Assembly (NCBI RefSeq): GCF_030070105.1
Contig: NZ_JASJOO010000002.1
Coordinates: 992,001-1,056,000, forward strand
DNA: 64,000 nucleotides
Direction of reading: 5' to 3'
From: Bermanella sp. WJH001
Lineage (GTDB): Bacteria > Pseudomonadota > Gammaproteobacteria > Pseudomonadales > Oceanobacteraceae
The first letter of the stretch is position 1; each line of letters begins with the position of its first letter. A program made the position numbers and the translations under genes. Under the pieces are notes generated by a model. It made no database searches, was not told the DNA's origin, and was given only the letters and a program-made list of their open reading frames with translations. Of this stretch, positions 35,388-44,989 are shown one piece after another.

Positions 35388-35820
35388 CTTCAAGATATGT
35401 ACGAAATGCTTGTGTGCGAAAATAGTTTGTAAAAAAATCCGTTAACCCAAACAGCGATGACGAGCGCACATTTAAGCGATTTTCATCTTTTATGTACAAC
35501 ACTTCAAAATAATCTAAAAAGTGAAACACTGGGGTGTAAGTTTTTGCAAAAATATAACCCTCGTATTCATGTTCAATGGACGCATTATCAAGCGCTAACA
35601 CACTGTTTCTGATTTCTGGCCAGGCTTGCTCATAAGGCATCGCGAGTTTAAACGGTTTAATACTGTGTACAAACGTCACCGCTTCGGTAGATGCGCAGGT
35701 ATGGCGTGGCAAGCACCAGTTTAAGTCTCTATCTGGGTTGGATTCTTTAAGTGGGAAAATAATACAGCCAGTTAAACCAACACTTAGCCAGAATAAAAAT
35801 ACGAATTTAATTAGCCTCAT
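35356..35820 (-). CDS. DUF1499 lipoprotein
   Basis: 154-aa lipoprotein. Lipobox LTGC (near residue 18), then the DUF1499 pattern: CASTEAVTFVHSIKPF, AWPEIRNSVLAL, YIFAKTYTPVFHFLDYFEV and the closing NVRSSSLFGLTDFFTN. The family is usually periplasmic or extracytoplasmic with unknown function. Start at 35820 with an AAGGACG SD. The 3' end overlaps the convergent terminator. Confidence 0.82.
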   Translation of the reverse strand: MRLIKFVFLFWLSVGLTGCIIFPLKESNPDRDLNWCLPRHTCASTEAVTFVHSIKPFKLAMPYEQAWPEIRNSVLALDNASIEHEYEGYIFAKTYTPVFHFLDYFEVLYIKDENRLNVRSSSLFGLTDFFTNYFRTQAFRTYLEEKGVILPINE

Positions 35821-35867
35821 AACGTCCTTAGTCCCTTGGTGAATCACTCAATAAATTAAATTGTTCA

Positions 35868-36539
35868 TTAAAAAGGGCAAGGTGATTCAACCAACATCCT
35901 TTGCCCTGTGACTGGATGATCAAATGATAAGCCGCTGGCATGCAACATTAATCGCTTGGCCATTCGTTTAGAGTGTTCATTAGCGTATAAATCACAGCCT
36001 AAGATAGGGTGACCAAATTCCTGACTGTGTATGCGTAATTGATGTGTTCGACCGGTTAATGGTTTAAAACACACCCGAGTATAACCGTTCAAACGTTCAA
36101 GTACGTTAAAAGCACTTTGAGCAGGTTTACCGTTAGACGTGCATATTTTTTGTCTTGGAAACGCCCCTTTGGCAATAGGATAATCTATCACGCCCTCTGA
36201 CGGCATCACATGGCCATGCAATAAAGCCTCATAGGTTTTACTCACTTGCCGATTTGAAAACTGCTGATTTAAGGTTTTAACTATCTCTTTTGAAAGCGCC
36301 ACCAGCATAATGCCAGATGTACCAAAATCTAACCGATGCACTAATAACGCGCTCGGGTAGTTTTGGATCAACCGATAATGCACAGAATCTTGATTTAGAG
36401 GATTTTTACCTGACAAACTCAGCAGACCACTGGGTTTATTGATTACCAAGATGACATCGTCTTGATAAAGAATGTCAATCGCCTCATTACATAGAGGCGC
36501 AATAAAATCATCCTCCAATATTTTTGCTTGTTCATTCAT
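35868..36539 (-). CDS. RluA-family pseudouridine synthase
   Basis: 223-aa RNA-modifying enzyme. The catalytic Asp lies in VHRLDFGTSGIML. N-terminal DDVILVINKPSGLLS and the later GRTHQLRIHSQEFGHPILG are family hallmarks. Length and absence of an S4 domain fit RluA (23S rRNA/tRNA U746/U32 type), but the exact target cannot be assigned. Start at 36539, with AGGA upstream. It overlaps the preceding gene by 8 bp. Confidence 0.9.
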   Translation of the reverse strand: MNEQAKILEDDFIAPLCNEAIDILYQDDVILVINKPSGLLSLSGKNPLNQDSVHYRLIQNYPSALLVHRLDFGTSGIMLVALSKEIVKTLNQQFSNRQVSKTYEALLHGHVMPSEGVIDYPIAKGAFPRQKICTSNGKPAQSAFNVLERLNGYTRVCFKPLTGRTHQLRIHSQEFGHPILGCDLYANEHSKRMAKRLMLHASGLSFDHPVTGQRMLVESPCPF

Positions 36540-37344
36540 GGCTTGCATCCTGACGCTTTAATACATGCCCCAATGCATTAAAATATACTTTAAACGCATG
36601 ATTAATTCTCAGCCTATGCTCACCTTGAGGGTATAAACCCAATTTCGCTTCTTCTGATTGTTTGGTGCCTTTGACTAAAAAATTATTTTTGATAGGTGCA
36701 TCTTGTATGAATGCTTCAAAAGCACGGGCACACATTTCTTCGGGCTTACTAAAATAATAACCCTTGGTTTTTTTATCCACTTGAGCGCTGTATTTAAAAT
36801 ATTCACTTGGGGCATCCCCCGCTTCATTTAAAATAATGGTTTGATAACACAAGGATAATAGCTCGTTTAGCGGATGCTCAATTTGCGGTACATCGTCAAG
36901 CCATGCATTACTTGCAAAGTCATCTTTTGCAGCAGAAGTGAATACTTTATCCGTAATATAATGATCAAAACCATGAAACCATTCATGGGCAATACTGCCA
37001 GGACCTGCATTTTTAGCCAACGAGAAACTACGAGTCGCCGATTCATAATGGGCCATGACACCGGGTTGACCGCCACAACCGTATTGCAATGCTAAGGTGC
37101 CACGCAAAGAAATCAGCGTTTCGTTGCCACCTAAAATTGTCATCAAATCACATAACGCATCATAAAACAGAGGGGCTGCTTTTTCTTTTTCGGCTTCTTT
37201 TACCCACTTGCCAATTTGAATGCTGCGAAAGTCAAAGCGCTTTCTAATGGATAAAAACGTCGCAGCTTCATCTAACTGATGATTGGGGCCGCGACGATAA
37301 AATTCTCGATTCAACATAGGCCGTTGTTTATTTTCCCAACCCAT
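36532..37344 (-). CDS. Metallopeptidase-like conserved protein (CLCA_X / LPD1-like)
   Basis: 270-aa protein, soluble, no signal peptide. The central GSIAHEWFHGFDHYI resembles the HExxH zinc-peptidase motif, and a downstream EEMCARAFEAF may supply the third ligand. I associate it with the CLCA_X/LPD1-like group by this layout; function is not established. The start overlaps the EamA stop by 17 bp at 37344. An internal ATG at 37317 is an alternative. It overlaps rluA by 8 bp, so the three genes are tightly packed. Confidence 0.7.
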   Translation of the reverse strand: MGWENKQRPMLNREFYRRGPNHQLDEAATFLSIRKRFDFRSIQIGKWVKEAEKEKAAPLFYDALCDLMTILGGNETLISLRGTLALQYGCGGQPGVMAHYESATRSFSLAKNAGPGSIAHEWFHGFDHYITDKVFTSAAKDDFASNAWLDDVPQIEHPLNELLSLCYQTIILNEAGDAPSEYFKYSAQVDKKTKGYYFSKPEEMCARAFEAFIQDAPIKNNFLVKGTKQSEEAKLGLYPQGEHRLRINHAFKVYFNALGHVLKRQDASHE

Positions 37345-38224
37345 TCAACACTATTTTGGGAGTGCGTAATGAAATAATACCTGCAGCAAACAATGCCCCA
37401 AGACTGGTCAAACACAGGGCTAATACACCATGAGCATTCAAAGGTTCAGACAATACAATCACAGCACCAAGACCACTAACAACCGGTACAAAAGCCATCA
37501 TGGCCCCCATGTTAGATGGGCCTATTCTTTCAACAGCAACCATATAAAAAACCATGGCCACTATCACGGCAATAAAACCTTGGTAAAACCCCTGAAGTAA
37601 TAACTCTTCCCAAGGGGCAGCAGCCAATTTGGACTCAAACCCTAAAAAATAAATGGGCAAAAATAACAGCAATGAGCCATAAGCCACTGTTGTGGTCGCT
37701 TGCCAAGCAGAGATGCCCCAGCGTTTTGCTAAAACGGTATACAGCGCCCAACACACCACAGACATGACAATCAAAGCATCACCAAATAACGAAGCCTGTG
37801 CTGACGGTTCTGTCAGCATTAAACCAGCCCCTACTCCAATCAGTAGCAAGCCAATGCCTCGTAATACATTGATTTTTTCCGCTAACAATATAATGGCAAA
37901 CAAGGCACTTAAAAACGGAATCAAACCGGGTAATAAAACCGCACCATGAACCGCCGTGGTATGTTGAAAACCCGCATAAACAAAAAAACAATACCCAAGC
38001 CCACCGGTTAAAGCCAAAGCAAGACCTTTAAGGTTAAACCAAGGGCGATAAACATACGCCAATGGCAGCAAGATTGTGCAACCCACCATAAAACGTAACG
38101 CTACGGTATCCACTGGCATTAATGTGCCCTGCCCGCCCATGCGAGACACCAACACAAAACCTGACCAACAGCTTATGGCGAATAAACCTGCAACATAACC
38201 CAGTAACCGATCAGATCGAAACAT
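37328..38224 (-). CDS. EamA/DMT-family transporter
   Basis: 298-aa ten-helix permease with two EamA repeats (about 8-140 and 150-290). Family segments: ISCWSGFVLVSRMGGQG, GVGAGLMLTEPSA, NMGAMMAFVPVVSGLGAVI. Start at 38224 (MFRSDRLLG) with AGAAGG SD. First gene of the run EamA - metallopeptidase-like - rluA. Substrate unknown. Confidence 0.88.
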   Translation of the reverse strand: MFRSDRLLGYVAGLFAISCWSGFVLVSRMGGQGTLMPVDTVALRFMVGCTILLPLAYVYRPWFNLKGLALALTGGLGYCFFVYAGFQHTTAVHGAVLLPGLIPFLSALFAIILLAEKINVLRGIGLLLIGVGAGLMLTEPSAQASLFGDALIVMSVVCWALYTVLAKRWGISAWQATTTVAYGSLLLFLPIYFLGFESKLAAAPWEELLLQGFYQGFIAVIVAMVFYMVAVERIGPSNMGAMMAFVPVVSGLGAVIVLSEPLNAHGVLALCLTSLGALFAAGIISLRTPKIVLNGLGK

Positions 38225-38352
38225 GACAACCTTCTTCACACACAATAAGGGCGGCCATAGTAACAAACTAAATAACTTGCTCAGCAAAAATCAGCCAATA
38301 CAGGAAAGACACAGTGTTTTGAAATAGGAAACAATAGAAAAAGAAGGGGATT

Positions 38353-38459
38353 GGAGGGACCTCCAGCCACACCCCGGCACACAAGTCCATAACTACCGTT
38401 GCTCCCTTCCGGGCCTGGCGGGGTTCGCTATTTATTGTTGCGGGGGGACCGGAGGCCAC
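38353..38459 (-). ncRNA. ffs: 4.5S RNA of the signal recognition particle
   Basis: Minus-strand RNA with the conserved SRP apical domain: GCCAGGCCCGGAAGGGAGCA, containing the GGAA tetraloop and the asymmetric loop that binds Ffh M domain. It is flanked by pairing arms (GGCCTCC near the 5' end with GGAGGTC near the 3' end). Ends are approximate (about 107 nt). The sequence looks like the Pseudomonas form. An antisense-frame ORF here is spurious. Confidence 0.93.
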
Positions 38460-38634
38460 CATAATGCGAAAGGGATAACCACTTTCTAGGGCTTCACTGC
38501 GAGTAAAGCCCGCGCATTGTCTTAAAAAAACCAGTTAGTTTCAAGGACTTATTGTTTTTATGTCCGATTAACCCAGCAAAGTCAGAATCTCCGATTCCTG
38601 ATACACTAATGAAAAAGTATGAATCGGTAGCCCT

Positions 38635-39423
38635 ATGCTCAAGATTACCCCTATTCCTATTATTCAAGACAACTACGCTTGGTTAATCCAAAATCAAGGT
38701 AAAACCCTAGTAGTGGACCCAGGTGAAGCCAAACCCATTCTTGATTACTTGCAGCAACAGAATCTGCAACTGGATTACATGTTTGTGACCCATAAACACT
38801 GGGACCATGTAACGGGCATTGCCCAAGTCAAAGCGGCGTTTCCTGAGTGTGTTATTTACGGCACGGGTCACCACGATATTCCCTGCCGTGAAATTGCACT
38901 TATGGGCGGGGAAACATTTGATTTAATGGGCCTGCATTGGCGGGTCTGGCATACCCCTGGGCATACCCTTGATCACATTGTATTTCATACCCAAAGCCAA
39001 GAAGATAACGGTATAATACAAGATCATATTTTTAGTGGTGACAACCTTTTTGCCTGTGGTTGCGGGCGAATGTTTGAAGGCACAGCCGAACAATTCCACA
39101 CTTCACTGCAAAGCATTATCAGCTTGCCACTGACCACCAAAATTTATTGCACCCACGAATACACGCTGGCCAATATTGATTTTTCACTGCATATCGAACC
39201 TAACAATACCTATACATTGCATCGTCAAGATGTGTGTACAGAACTTAGGGCGCAAAACTTGCCTACCCTACCCACCACTGTGGCCGATGAGCTAAAAAGC
39301 AATCCTTTTGTAAGATGTAACTCACCGGATGTAATTCGTGCCGCTGAACATTTCAGCGGCAAAGTGTTAGGTAAGCCAGAGGAGGTTTTTGCTGTTATTC
39401 GCCAAATTAAAGATCAGTTTTAA
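38635..39423 (+). CDS. gloB: Hydroxyacylglutathione hydrolase (glyoxalase II)
   Basis: 262-aa metallo-beta-lactamase-fold enzyme hydrolysing S-lactoylglutathione to lactate and glutathione, the second step of methylglyoxal detoxification. The metal motif THKHWDH is near residue 53, then HTPGHTLDH, FSGDNLFACGCGRMFEG and YCTHEYTLAN. The C-terminal glutathione-binding HAGH domain is present. Length normal. Confidence 0.96.
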   Translation: MLKITPIPIIQDNYAWLIQNQGKTLVVDPGEAKPILDYLQQQNLQLDYMFVTHKHWDHVTGIAQVKAAFPECVIYGTGHHDIPCREIALMGGETFDLMGLHWRVWHTPGHTLDHIVFHTQSQEDNGIIQDHIFSGDNLFACGCGRMFEGTAEQFHTSLQSIISLPLTTKIYCTHEYTLANIDFSLHIEPNNTYTLHRQDVCTELRAQNLPTLPTTVADELKSNPFVRCNSPDVIRAAEHFSGKVLGKPEEVFAVIRQIKDQF

Positions 39424-39491
39424 CGTCACACAATTGCGCTCGGGGAATGGCCTCTTTATGATGGCCTTAAAGTATTTAAAATAAGAATAAA

Positions 39492-40205
39492 ATGAAAAAG
39501 AACTGCTGGCACCCCGTTGCAAACCACCCTGAGTTATTATTCGGCCAATATGTGGTCCCGAATTTTGTATCTAGTTCCATTGCCATTAAAGTTTCTGATA
39601 CTGAGTTTGTATTAATCAGCCCAGGGGAGCCTCTGTTGGCAGCGTGGCAAGAGCAATTCCCAAGCAACTTGAAGCTGCACATTATTTTTCCCAATGCCTA
39701 TCACCACATGGGCGTTAATGCGTGGCTAACCGCCTATGATAACGTTACCCTTTATGCCAGCAACCTAGCCATAAAACAGCTTATTAACAAAGGGTTTACC
39801 CAGCAGCAAATATTATCATTAGAGTCCATCACTCCCCCGCTGCCCAAGGGTTACGATATTTTGTTTCCTCCTGGCCATCGTGCTGGGGACATTTGGCTAC
39901 GCAAACAACTACCGAATCCACTAAGTAGCACATGGATTACGTGTGATAGTTTTTTAAATTATGAACGCATGTCAAACCAGCCGGTCGCTCGTTTTATGCA
40001 AAAGATACTGGGCGCGGCACCTAACCTTAAAATCAGCCAAGTCATTAAGTGGTTTATTTTATCTGACCGCAGAGCGTTTAAAGACTGGGCACTCAAGCAA
40101 GTACAACAAGACAAACCAACGGTACTGATACCCAGTCATGGAGAAATTCGCAGTGACGACATGTTAGCGCAGCAAATCGCATCCGTGATTTCACAACGCT
40201 TATAA
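39492..40205 (+). CDS. Degenerate MBL-fold, DUF4336-like protein
   Basis: 237 aa. The layout of a metallo-beta-lactamase-fold protein is seen (SSIAIKV strand, LISPGEP, LHIIFPNAYHHMGVNAWL, PPGHRAGDIWL, TVLIPSHGEI). The catalytic HxHxDH motif is replaced by NAYHHMGV, as in DUF4336-like non-canonical members. Metal binding or hydrolase activity is therefore doubtful. It follows gloB, 68 bp later. The start is not ribosome-binding-site certain. Function unknown. Confidence 0.65.
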   Translation: MKKNCWHPVANHPELLFGQYVVPNFVSSSIAIKVSDTEFVLISPGEPLLAAWQEQFPSNLKLHIIFPNAYHHMGVNAWLTAYDNVTLYASNLAIKQLINKGFTQQQILSLESITPPLPKGYDILFPPGHRAGDIWLRKQLPNPLSSTWITCDSFLNYERMSNQPVARFMQKILGAAPNLKISQVIKWFILSDRRAFKDWALKQVQQDKPTVLIPSHGEIRSDDMLAQQIASVISQRL

Positions 40206-40234
40206 ACTACACATCGTCAAAAAAGACATATAAC

Positions 40235-40256
40235 TCACCTGCTAGATGGCAGGTGA
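40235..40256. terminator. Hairpin at convergent gene ends
   Basis: TCACCTGC / GCAGGTGA, perfect 8-bp arms and 6-nt loop, between the MBL-like gene and the minus-strand outer-membrane-like gene. No strong T-run. Confidence 0.5.
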
Positions 40257-40262
40257 TTCACA

Positions 40263-41156
40263 TTAAAATGACACACTAACCGCGGCCACCAAACCATGCA
40301 TAATCGTTTGATGGGAAGACAAATTAATATCGCCCTCATCGGCTTCATCTGCAAAAAACTCAACTGGGTTTAAATTAAAAAATGTATTTGCTCTGATGTG
40401 ATAACCCACATTAAACACAGCCGAAACAAAATGGTTTTTATATCCCCATAACCAACCCAATTCATAGGTACCTGAGTTACCCCACATTAGCCAGCTTTGG
40501 CCATTCATATCACGCGCTACTAAATCAGGTGCGTCTGAGTTTTCTGCATAAGCAAGCGATATGGCCAATGCCGACGTAGCAAAATACCAATCACTTTTGA
40601 AACCGGTTTCATCACTCATTAAATAATTATAAATAGGCTCATAATAAATACCCAAACCTATAGAGGTAAACGCTAATTGGTCGTCTTGTAGCATAGGCCC
40701 TTGAATCGAGCCATCATTAAACTCAAACAAATGAGGAACCGCATACTGCTGGATACCTACCCCCATGAAAAAACCTAGGTTATCTGGTGTATTTTGAAAA
40801 ATATCAAGACGTTTATAGTCATTATCAAACGAGCCTATTATCGGGCCATCGTCATCCACAATGGTGCCGCTAATTTTACCACTTTCTACCCGTACGATTT
40901 TATCTTCCAATACCAAACCTAAAGCAAAATCACGTACCTCATCATTTTCGTCGATATTTACGCCACCAAAAATTTCTAAGTACTCTTTATTGTTGTAACC
41001 AAAGTTAATTTGACGGATGTCATTCACATCCGACTCATATTTACGATCAAACTCACTGCCAGCAAATTCACTTTGAAAGCTGCCAATACCAATATAAGCA
41101 TTTCCCCAAGATAGTTGCGTTAACAGCAACATGGCCGCACAAATGATTGTTTTCAT
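40263..41156 (-). CDS. Predicted exported outer-membrane-like protein
   Basis: 297 aa. A signal peptide (residues 1-18, ending SWGNA) is followed by many alternating strands and a C-terminal VAAVSVSF ending in Phe, typical of beta-barrels. No family recognised. It is acidic, with repeated Asp/Glu loops. It has a strong GGGGGGAG SD. Convergent with the preceding gene and divergent from fbp. Confidence 0.65.
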   Translation of the reverse strand: MKTIICAAMLLLTQLSWGNAYIGIGSFQSEFAGSEFDRKYESDVNDIRQINFGYNNKEYLEIFGGVNIDENDEVRDFALGLVLEDKIVRVESGKISGTIVDDDGPIIGSFDNDYKRLDIFQNTPDNLGFFMGVGIQQYAVPHLFEFNDGSIQGPMLQDDQLAFTSIGLGIYYEPIYNYLMSDETGFKSDWYFATSALAISLAYAENSDAPDLVARDMNGQSWLMWGNSGTYELGWLWGYKNHFVSAVFNVGYHIRANTFFNLNPVEFFADEADEGDINLSSHQTIMHGLVAAVSVSF

Positions 41157-41311
41157 ACTCCCCCCAGAGCTGATTATTTAAACAGACGCTATTATTACCC
41201 TCATAAATACTAATGTCATTAGGCATCATTGTGGCAATGGCCATAAATCGCCGTCTTGTGTACAATGCGGGCAATTTTTTGATTATTAAAATCTTACTGA
41301 CAGGTACATCC

Positions 41312-42277
41312 ATGCAGACCGTTCAGCACATTCTTGAACAAAACCAAATCTCAGCCCCTTTAACTGAAACCATCAACACCGTGCTAACTGCCAGTAAAGA
41401 TATTGCATTGCTTCTGCAAAAAGGCGCCATGGGAGACATTTTAGGCTGCGCTGGCCAAGAAAACGTGCAGGGTGAGACTCAAAAGAAGCTTGATGTTATC
41501 TCTAACGACATGCTTAAAGACGCACTAAAAGCGTGCTCTCATGTGGCCGGCATCGCCAGTGAAGAAGAAGACCTGCCTGTAGCGGCCAACGCCGATGGTC
41601 AATTTTTAGTAATATATGATCCACTTGATGGTTCATCCAACATTGATATCAACGTAACCGTTGGCACCATCTTTTCAATCTTGCCTAGCAATGGCGGTGA
41701 CACCGCGCAAGAAGCCACTTATCTGCAAAAAGGCCGTAACCAACTAGCCGCCGGTTATGTATTGTATGGTCCTTCCACTTTATTAGTCATGACCACTGGC
41801 CAAGGGGTAGATATCTTCACGCTTGATCCAGATACAAAAGAGTTTGTTCTGACTGAAGCTCAGTCTCAAATCACGCCTACCACTAAAGAATTCGCCATTA
41901 ACATGTCAAACCAGCGTTTCTGGGCAAAACCAATTCAAACCTACGTGGCAGATATGCTTCAAGGGGAAGAGGGCCCATTAGGTAAGCGCTACAACATGCG
42001 TTGGGTTGCGGCCATGGTAGCCGAAGTACATCGTATTATTAACCGTGGTGGTATCTTCATGTACCCATGGGATAACCGCGAGCCAAACAAGCCAGGTAAA
42101 TTGCGTTTGATGTATGAAGGTAACCCTATGTCTATGTTGGTAGAACAAGCCGGCGGGTTGGCATCTAACGGTGAAATCGCCATTTTAGATATCGAGCCTG
42201 AACTGATCCACCAACGTGTGCCTGTGATTCTTGGCAGCAAAGAAGAAGTTAATACCGCCCTGTCTTACAACAAGTAA
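41312..42277 (+). CDS. fbp: Fructose-1,6-bisphosphatase class I
   Basis: 321-aa gluconeogenic enzyme hydrolysing fructose-1,6-bisphosphate. Catalytic/metal segments: EEEDLPV (metal-site Glu residues), [15 protein letters not shown], and the substrate-binding segments [13 protein letters not shown] and [21 protein letters not shown]. Start at 41312 (MQTVQHIL), AGG SD. It ends at a bidirectional terminator. Confidence 0.96.
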   Translation: MQTVQHILEQNQISAPLTETINTVLTASKDIALLLQKGAMGDILGCAGQENVQGETQKKLDVISNDMLKDALKACSHVAGIASEEEDLPVAANADGQFLVIYDPLDGSSNIDINVTVGTIFSILPSNGGDTAQEATYLQKGRNQLAAGYVLYGPSTLLVMTTGQGVDIFTLDPDTKEFVLTEAQSQITPTTKEFAINMSNQRFWAKPIQTYVADMLQGEEGPLGKRYNMRWVAAMVAEVHRIINRGGIFMYPWDNREPNKPGKLRLMYEGNPMSMLVEQAGGLASNGEIAILDIEPELIHQRVPVILGSKEEVNTALSYNK

Positions 42278-42285
42278 TACAGAGC

Positions 42286-42326
42286 AAAAAAGCCCTCGAC
42301 ATCTATGACGTCGAGGGCTTTTTTTG
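42286..42326. terminator. Bidirectional intrinsic terminator between fbp and feoB
   Basis: AGCCCTCGAC / GTCGAGGGCT, 10-bp stem and 9-nt loop, A-run on the left and T-run on the right. Confidence 0.93.
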
Positions 42327-42341
42327 TTTGTGTCTCTCGCT

Positions 42342-44609
42342 TTATTTCACTTCAACTATAGGTATTAAGTTTTCTTTACTGGCTTGTTTTTTACCCCTAT
42401 TTAACAGCCAAGAAGTCAGCAACACCTGCCAAATGAACAAACACAATATCCAAATAAAGGATGAAAGTGGGTGCAGTTGCCAAGTGGCTATCTGATAAAA
42501 ACTCACTGCAAGCACATACGCCACACTAAACGACCAAAGCATACTAAAGCCTGCCCAGAAGTTCCCATGCTCTTTTACAATGGCCCCCACGGTGGCCACA
42601 CAAGGCATATAGAGCAAGATAAATAATAGATAACTGAACGCCGCCCATGGAGAAACAAAAAACATTTGTAATGCATCAATGGTCGTCATTTGCACTTCTT
42701 GGCTTGCGGCTATGGTTTGCGTATCGCTTAAATCCCCTAAGTTCAATCCAAGTGGGTCACCTAAGTTATTCAAAACATCAATCAAATTATCCGGAATAGT
42801 CGCCGCCGCTTCTGCAATTGAGTCGATCAAATTAAAATCTGCCGTGCCAGAGGATGACTTTGAATAAAGCGCATCTAATGTTCCCACTACCACTTCTTTG
42901 GCAAACAACCCCGTAAAAATTCCCACGGTCGCGGGCCAATTATTTTCTTCAATTCCCATGGGCGTAAAAATTGGTGTAATGGTTTTACCCACTGCAGATA
43001 AAACCGAGTTTTCTTGGTTTTCATTACCAAAACTGCCATCTGTCCCCACAGAGTTTAAAACATTCAATACAATTACCACTGCAACAATGGCTTTACCTGC
43101 ACGCATGACAAAACCTTTTAAGCGATGCCATGTATGCATAAATAAATTTCGAGAGGTGGGCAATAAATAAGGAGGCAGCTCCATAATAAAAGAGCTGGCC
43201 TGTGCTGGCAGCATAAATTTACGCAATAAAAAGGCGGTAAACACAGCCACTGCTATGCCAATCAAATACAACGCAAACACAATATTTTGTCCGTTTTCAG
43301 GAAAAAATGCAGCGGCAAACAAAGCATAAACTGTCAGCCTTGCACCACAAGACATAAACGGCGCCATTAATGTTGTGACCAGGCGATCACCTTCTCGATT
43401 TAACGTTCTTGCCGCCATCACTGCGGGTACGTTACAACCAAAGCCAACAATCAATGGCACAAATGCTTTACCAGGCAACCCCAGTGAGCGCATCATTCTA
43501 TCAATAATGAAGGCCGCTCTCGCCATGTAACCCACATCTTCTAAAAACGATAACGCTAAGAATAACGCTGCAATAACAGGAATAAAGCTGGCGACCAATT
43601 GCACACCGCCACCCACGCCATCTGCTAAAAACGTGGTGAGCCATTCAGGTGAGCCTATGGCCGTCAGCATCCATCTTGGGGTTTCTACAAAAATCGCCGC
43701 CGCCGTCATATCAAAGAAATCGATAAACGCACTGCCCACATTAATGGAGAACAAAAATAATAGGTACATCACCCCAAGAAAAATCGGTAACGCTAACACT
43801 CGGTTGAGCACAATGTCATCAATGCGCTCTCCCAATGTTTTACGACTGCCATGGTTTTGATTAATCACGTCTGCACACACTTGATCAACCCAATCATAAC
43901 GAGACTGAATGAACTGCAAATGCGCCGATTCTGGCACCTTTTGCGCAAATACCTCAGGCGCTTTATTTTGCTCTAATAAAATAGTTGGCAATAAAGCAGG
44001 TACCGCAGGATCGTTTTGCGATAAGAACTGAGTTAGCGACGATAAGCTTAACTCTAATTCGTCTGAATACGCATACGGCCTCTTAACTGTTAACGCTTTT
44101 TGGATACGACTTTCAACCGTATCCATTAAACTCACAAGGCCGTCACCACGTGAGGCTACTAAAGGAATCACAGGGCAGCCCAATTTTTCTGCCAGTAGCT
44201 GATGATCTAAATGCATGCCCTTACTATGAGCAACGTCCACCATATTAAGGGCCACGATCATGGGGGTGTTTGCATCATAAAGCTGAGATGTGAGGTACAA
44301 GCCACGCTCTAAGCTTGAGGCATCTAACACATTTATAATGAGGTCAGCTTCTTGCTCTAAAATAAATTTTTGAGCAATTTGCTCATCAATGGAGTCACCA
44401 TTTACATCAGCAATCACACTGTATGTGCCCGGTAAATCAACCACTTCATAGCTAGTATCGGCATGTTGATAGTGACCACTTTTACGCTCAACTGTCACCC
44501 CTGGCCAGTTTCCAACACGCTGACGAGTCCCCGTCAAAGCATTAAATAAAGTGGTTTTGCCGCAATTGGGATTTCCCACCAAACCAATTGTAAAGCTGCT
44601 TTGATTCAT
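42342..44609 (-). CDS. feoB: Ferrous iron transporter FeoB
   Basis: 755-aa inner-membrane iron permease. The N-terminal G domain has G1 GNPNCGKTT, the switch TVERKSGH, G3 VDLPGTYS and G4 ALNMVD. The C-terminal transmembrane half includes Gate motifs (FVPLIVGFGCNVPAV, MAPFMSCGARLTVY). The start at 44609 (MNQSSFTIG) overlaps the feoA stop by 4 bp (ATGA). Imports Fe2+. A Fur-type site precedes feoA. Confidence 0.97.
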   Translation of the reverse strand: MNQSSFTIGLVGNPNCGKTTLFNALTGTRQRVGNWPGVTVERKSGHYQHADTSYEVVDLPGTYSVIADVNGDSIDEQIAQKFILEQEADLIINVLDASSLERGLYLTSQLYDANTPMIVALNMVDVAHSKGMHLDHQLLAEKLGCPVIPLVASRGDGLVSLMDTVESRIQKALTVKRPYAYSDELELSLSSLTQFLSQNDPAVPALLPTILLEQNKAPEVFAQKVPESAHLQFIQSRYDWVDQVCADVINQNHGSRKTLGERIDDIVLNRVLALPIFLGVMYLLFLFSINVGSAFIDFFDMTAAAIFVETPRWMLTAIGSPEWLTTFLADGVGGGVQLVASFIPVIAALFLALSFLEDVGYMARAAFIIDRMMRSLGLPGKAFVPLIVGFGCNVPAVMAARTLNREGDRLVTTLMAPFMSCGARLTVYALFAAAFFPENGQNIVFALYLIGIAVAVFTAFLLRKFMLPAQASSFIMELPPYLLPTSRNLFMHTWHRLKGFVMRAGKAIVAVVIVLNVLNSVGTDGSFGNENQENSVLSAVGKTITPIFTPMGIEENNWPATVGIFTGLFAKEVVVGTLDALYSKSSSGTADFNLIDSIAEAAATIPDNLIDVLNNLGDPLGLNLGDLSDTQTIAASQEVQMTTIDALQMFFVSPWAAFSYLLFILLYMPCVATVGAIVKEHGNFWAGFSMLWSFSVAYVLAVSFYQIATWQLHPLSSFIWILCLFIWQVLLTSWLLNRGKKQASKENLIPIVEVK

Positions 44610-44845
44610 CGTTTTTCTACCCAAAGTCCTTGAGCTTCATCACGGCGCAAACTTAAATTAAAGCCTCGCAACCGAATTTCAATGGGATCACCGAGGGGTG
44701 CCACCCTTGTCACATGAAAACGAGTACCCGGCGTCAATCCCAATACCATTAAACGCTGGCTTTGCTTGCTGTGCACTTGATCAGGTTTAAAGCTTGAGAT
44801 GACGGCATTATCCCCAACTTTGAGGTCGCCAAAGAGTATCGACAT
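44606..44845 (-). CDS. feoA: Ferrous iron transport protein FeoA
   Basis: 79-aa SH3-like cytoplasmic partner of FeoB. Family features SQRLMVLGLTPGTRFHVTRVAPLGDPIEIRLRG are present. Coupled to feoB by ATGA overlap. A Fur-box-like sequence is 26 bp upstream. Confidence 0.95.
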   Translation of the reverse strand: MSILFGDLKVGDNAVISSFKPDQVHSKQSQRLMVLGLTPGTRFHVTRVAPLGDPIEIRLRGFNLSLRRDEAQGLWVEKR

Positions 44846-44870
44846 GATTGGATCCGAAGTTTACATTTTT

Positions 44871-44889
44871 GCAAATGATAATACTTATC
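44871..44889 (-). promoter_or_regulatory. Fur box upstream of feoAB
   Basis: GATAAGTATTATCATTTGC on the minus strand matches 14 of 19 positions of the GATAATGATAATCATTATC consensus. Iron repression of feoAB is the expected use. Confidence 0.7.
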
Positions 44890-44924
44890 AAGAAAAAATA
44901 ATAATGTCGAAGCTGTAAAGAAGA

Positions 44925-44952
44925 GTAAAAAGTCCTGCATCATTGATGCAGG
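44925..44952 (-). terminator. Terminator after queF
   Basis: CCTGCATC / GATGCAGG with a 3-nt loop, then TTTTTA on the minus strand. It separates the ABC-queF unit from feoAB. Confidence 0.8.
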
Positions 44953-44989
44953 GCAAATATTTCAGCATTAAAAGGTTAGAGTTAAAAGG

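Noticed and set aside
38268-38462. 64-aa minus-strand ORF
   Set aside because: Overlaps the 4.5S SRP RNA; the translation is of RNA sequence, not protein.
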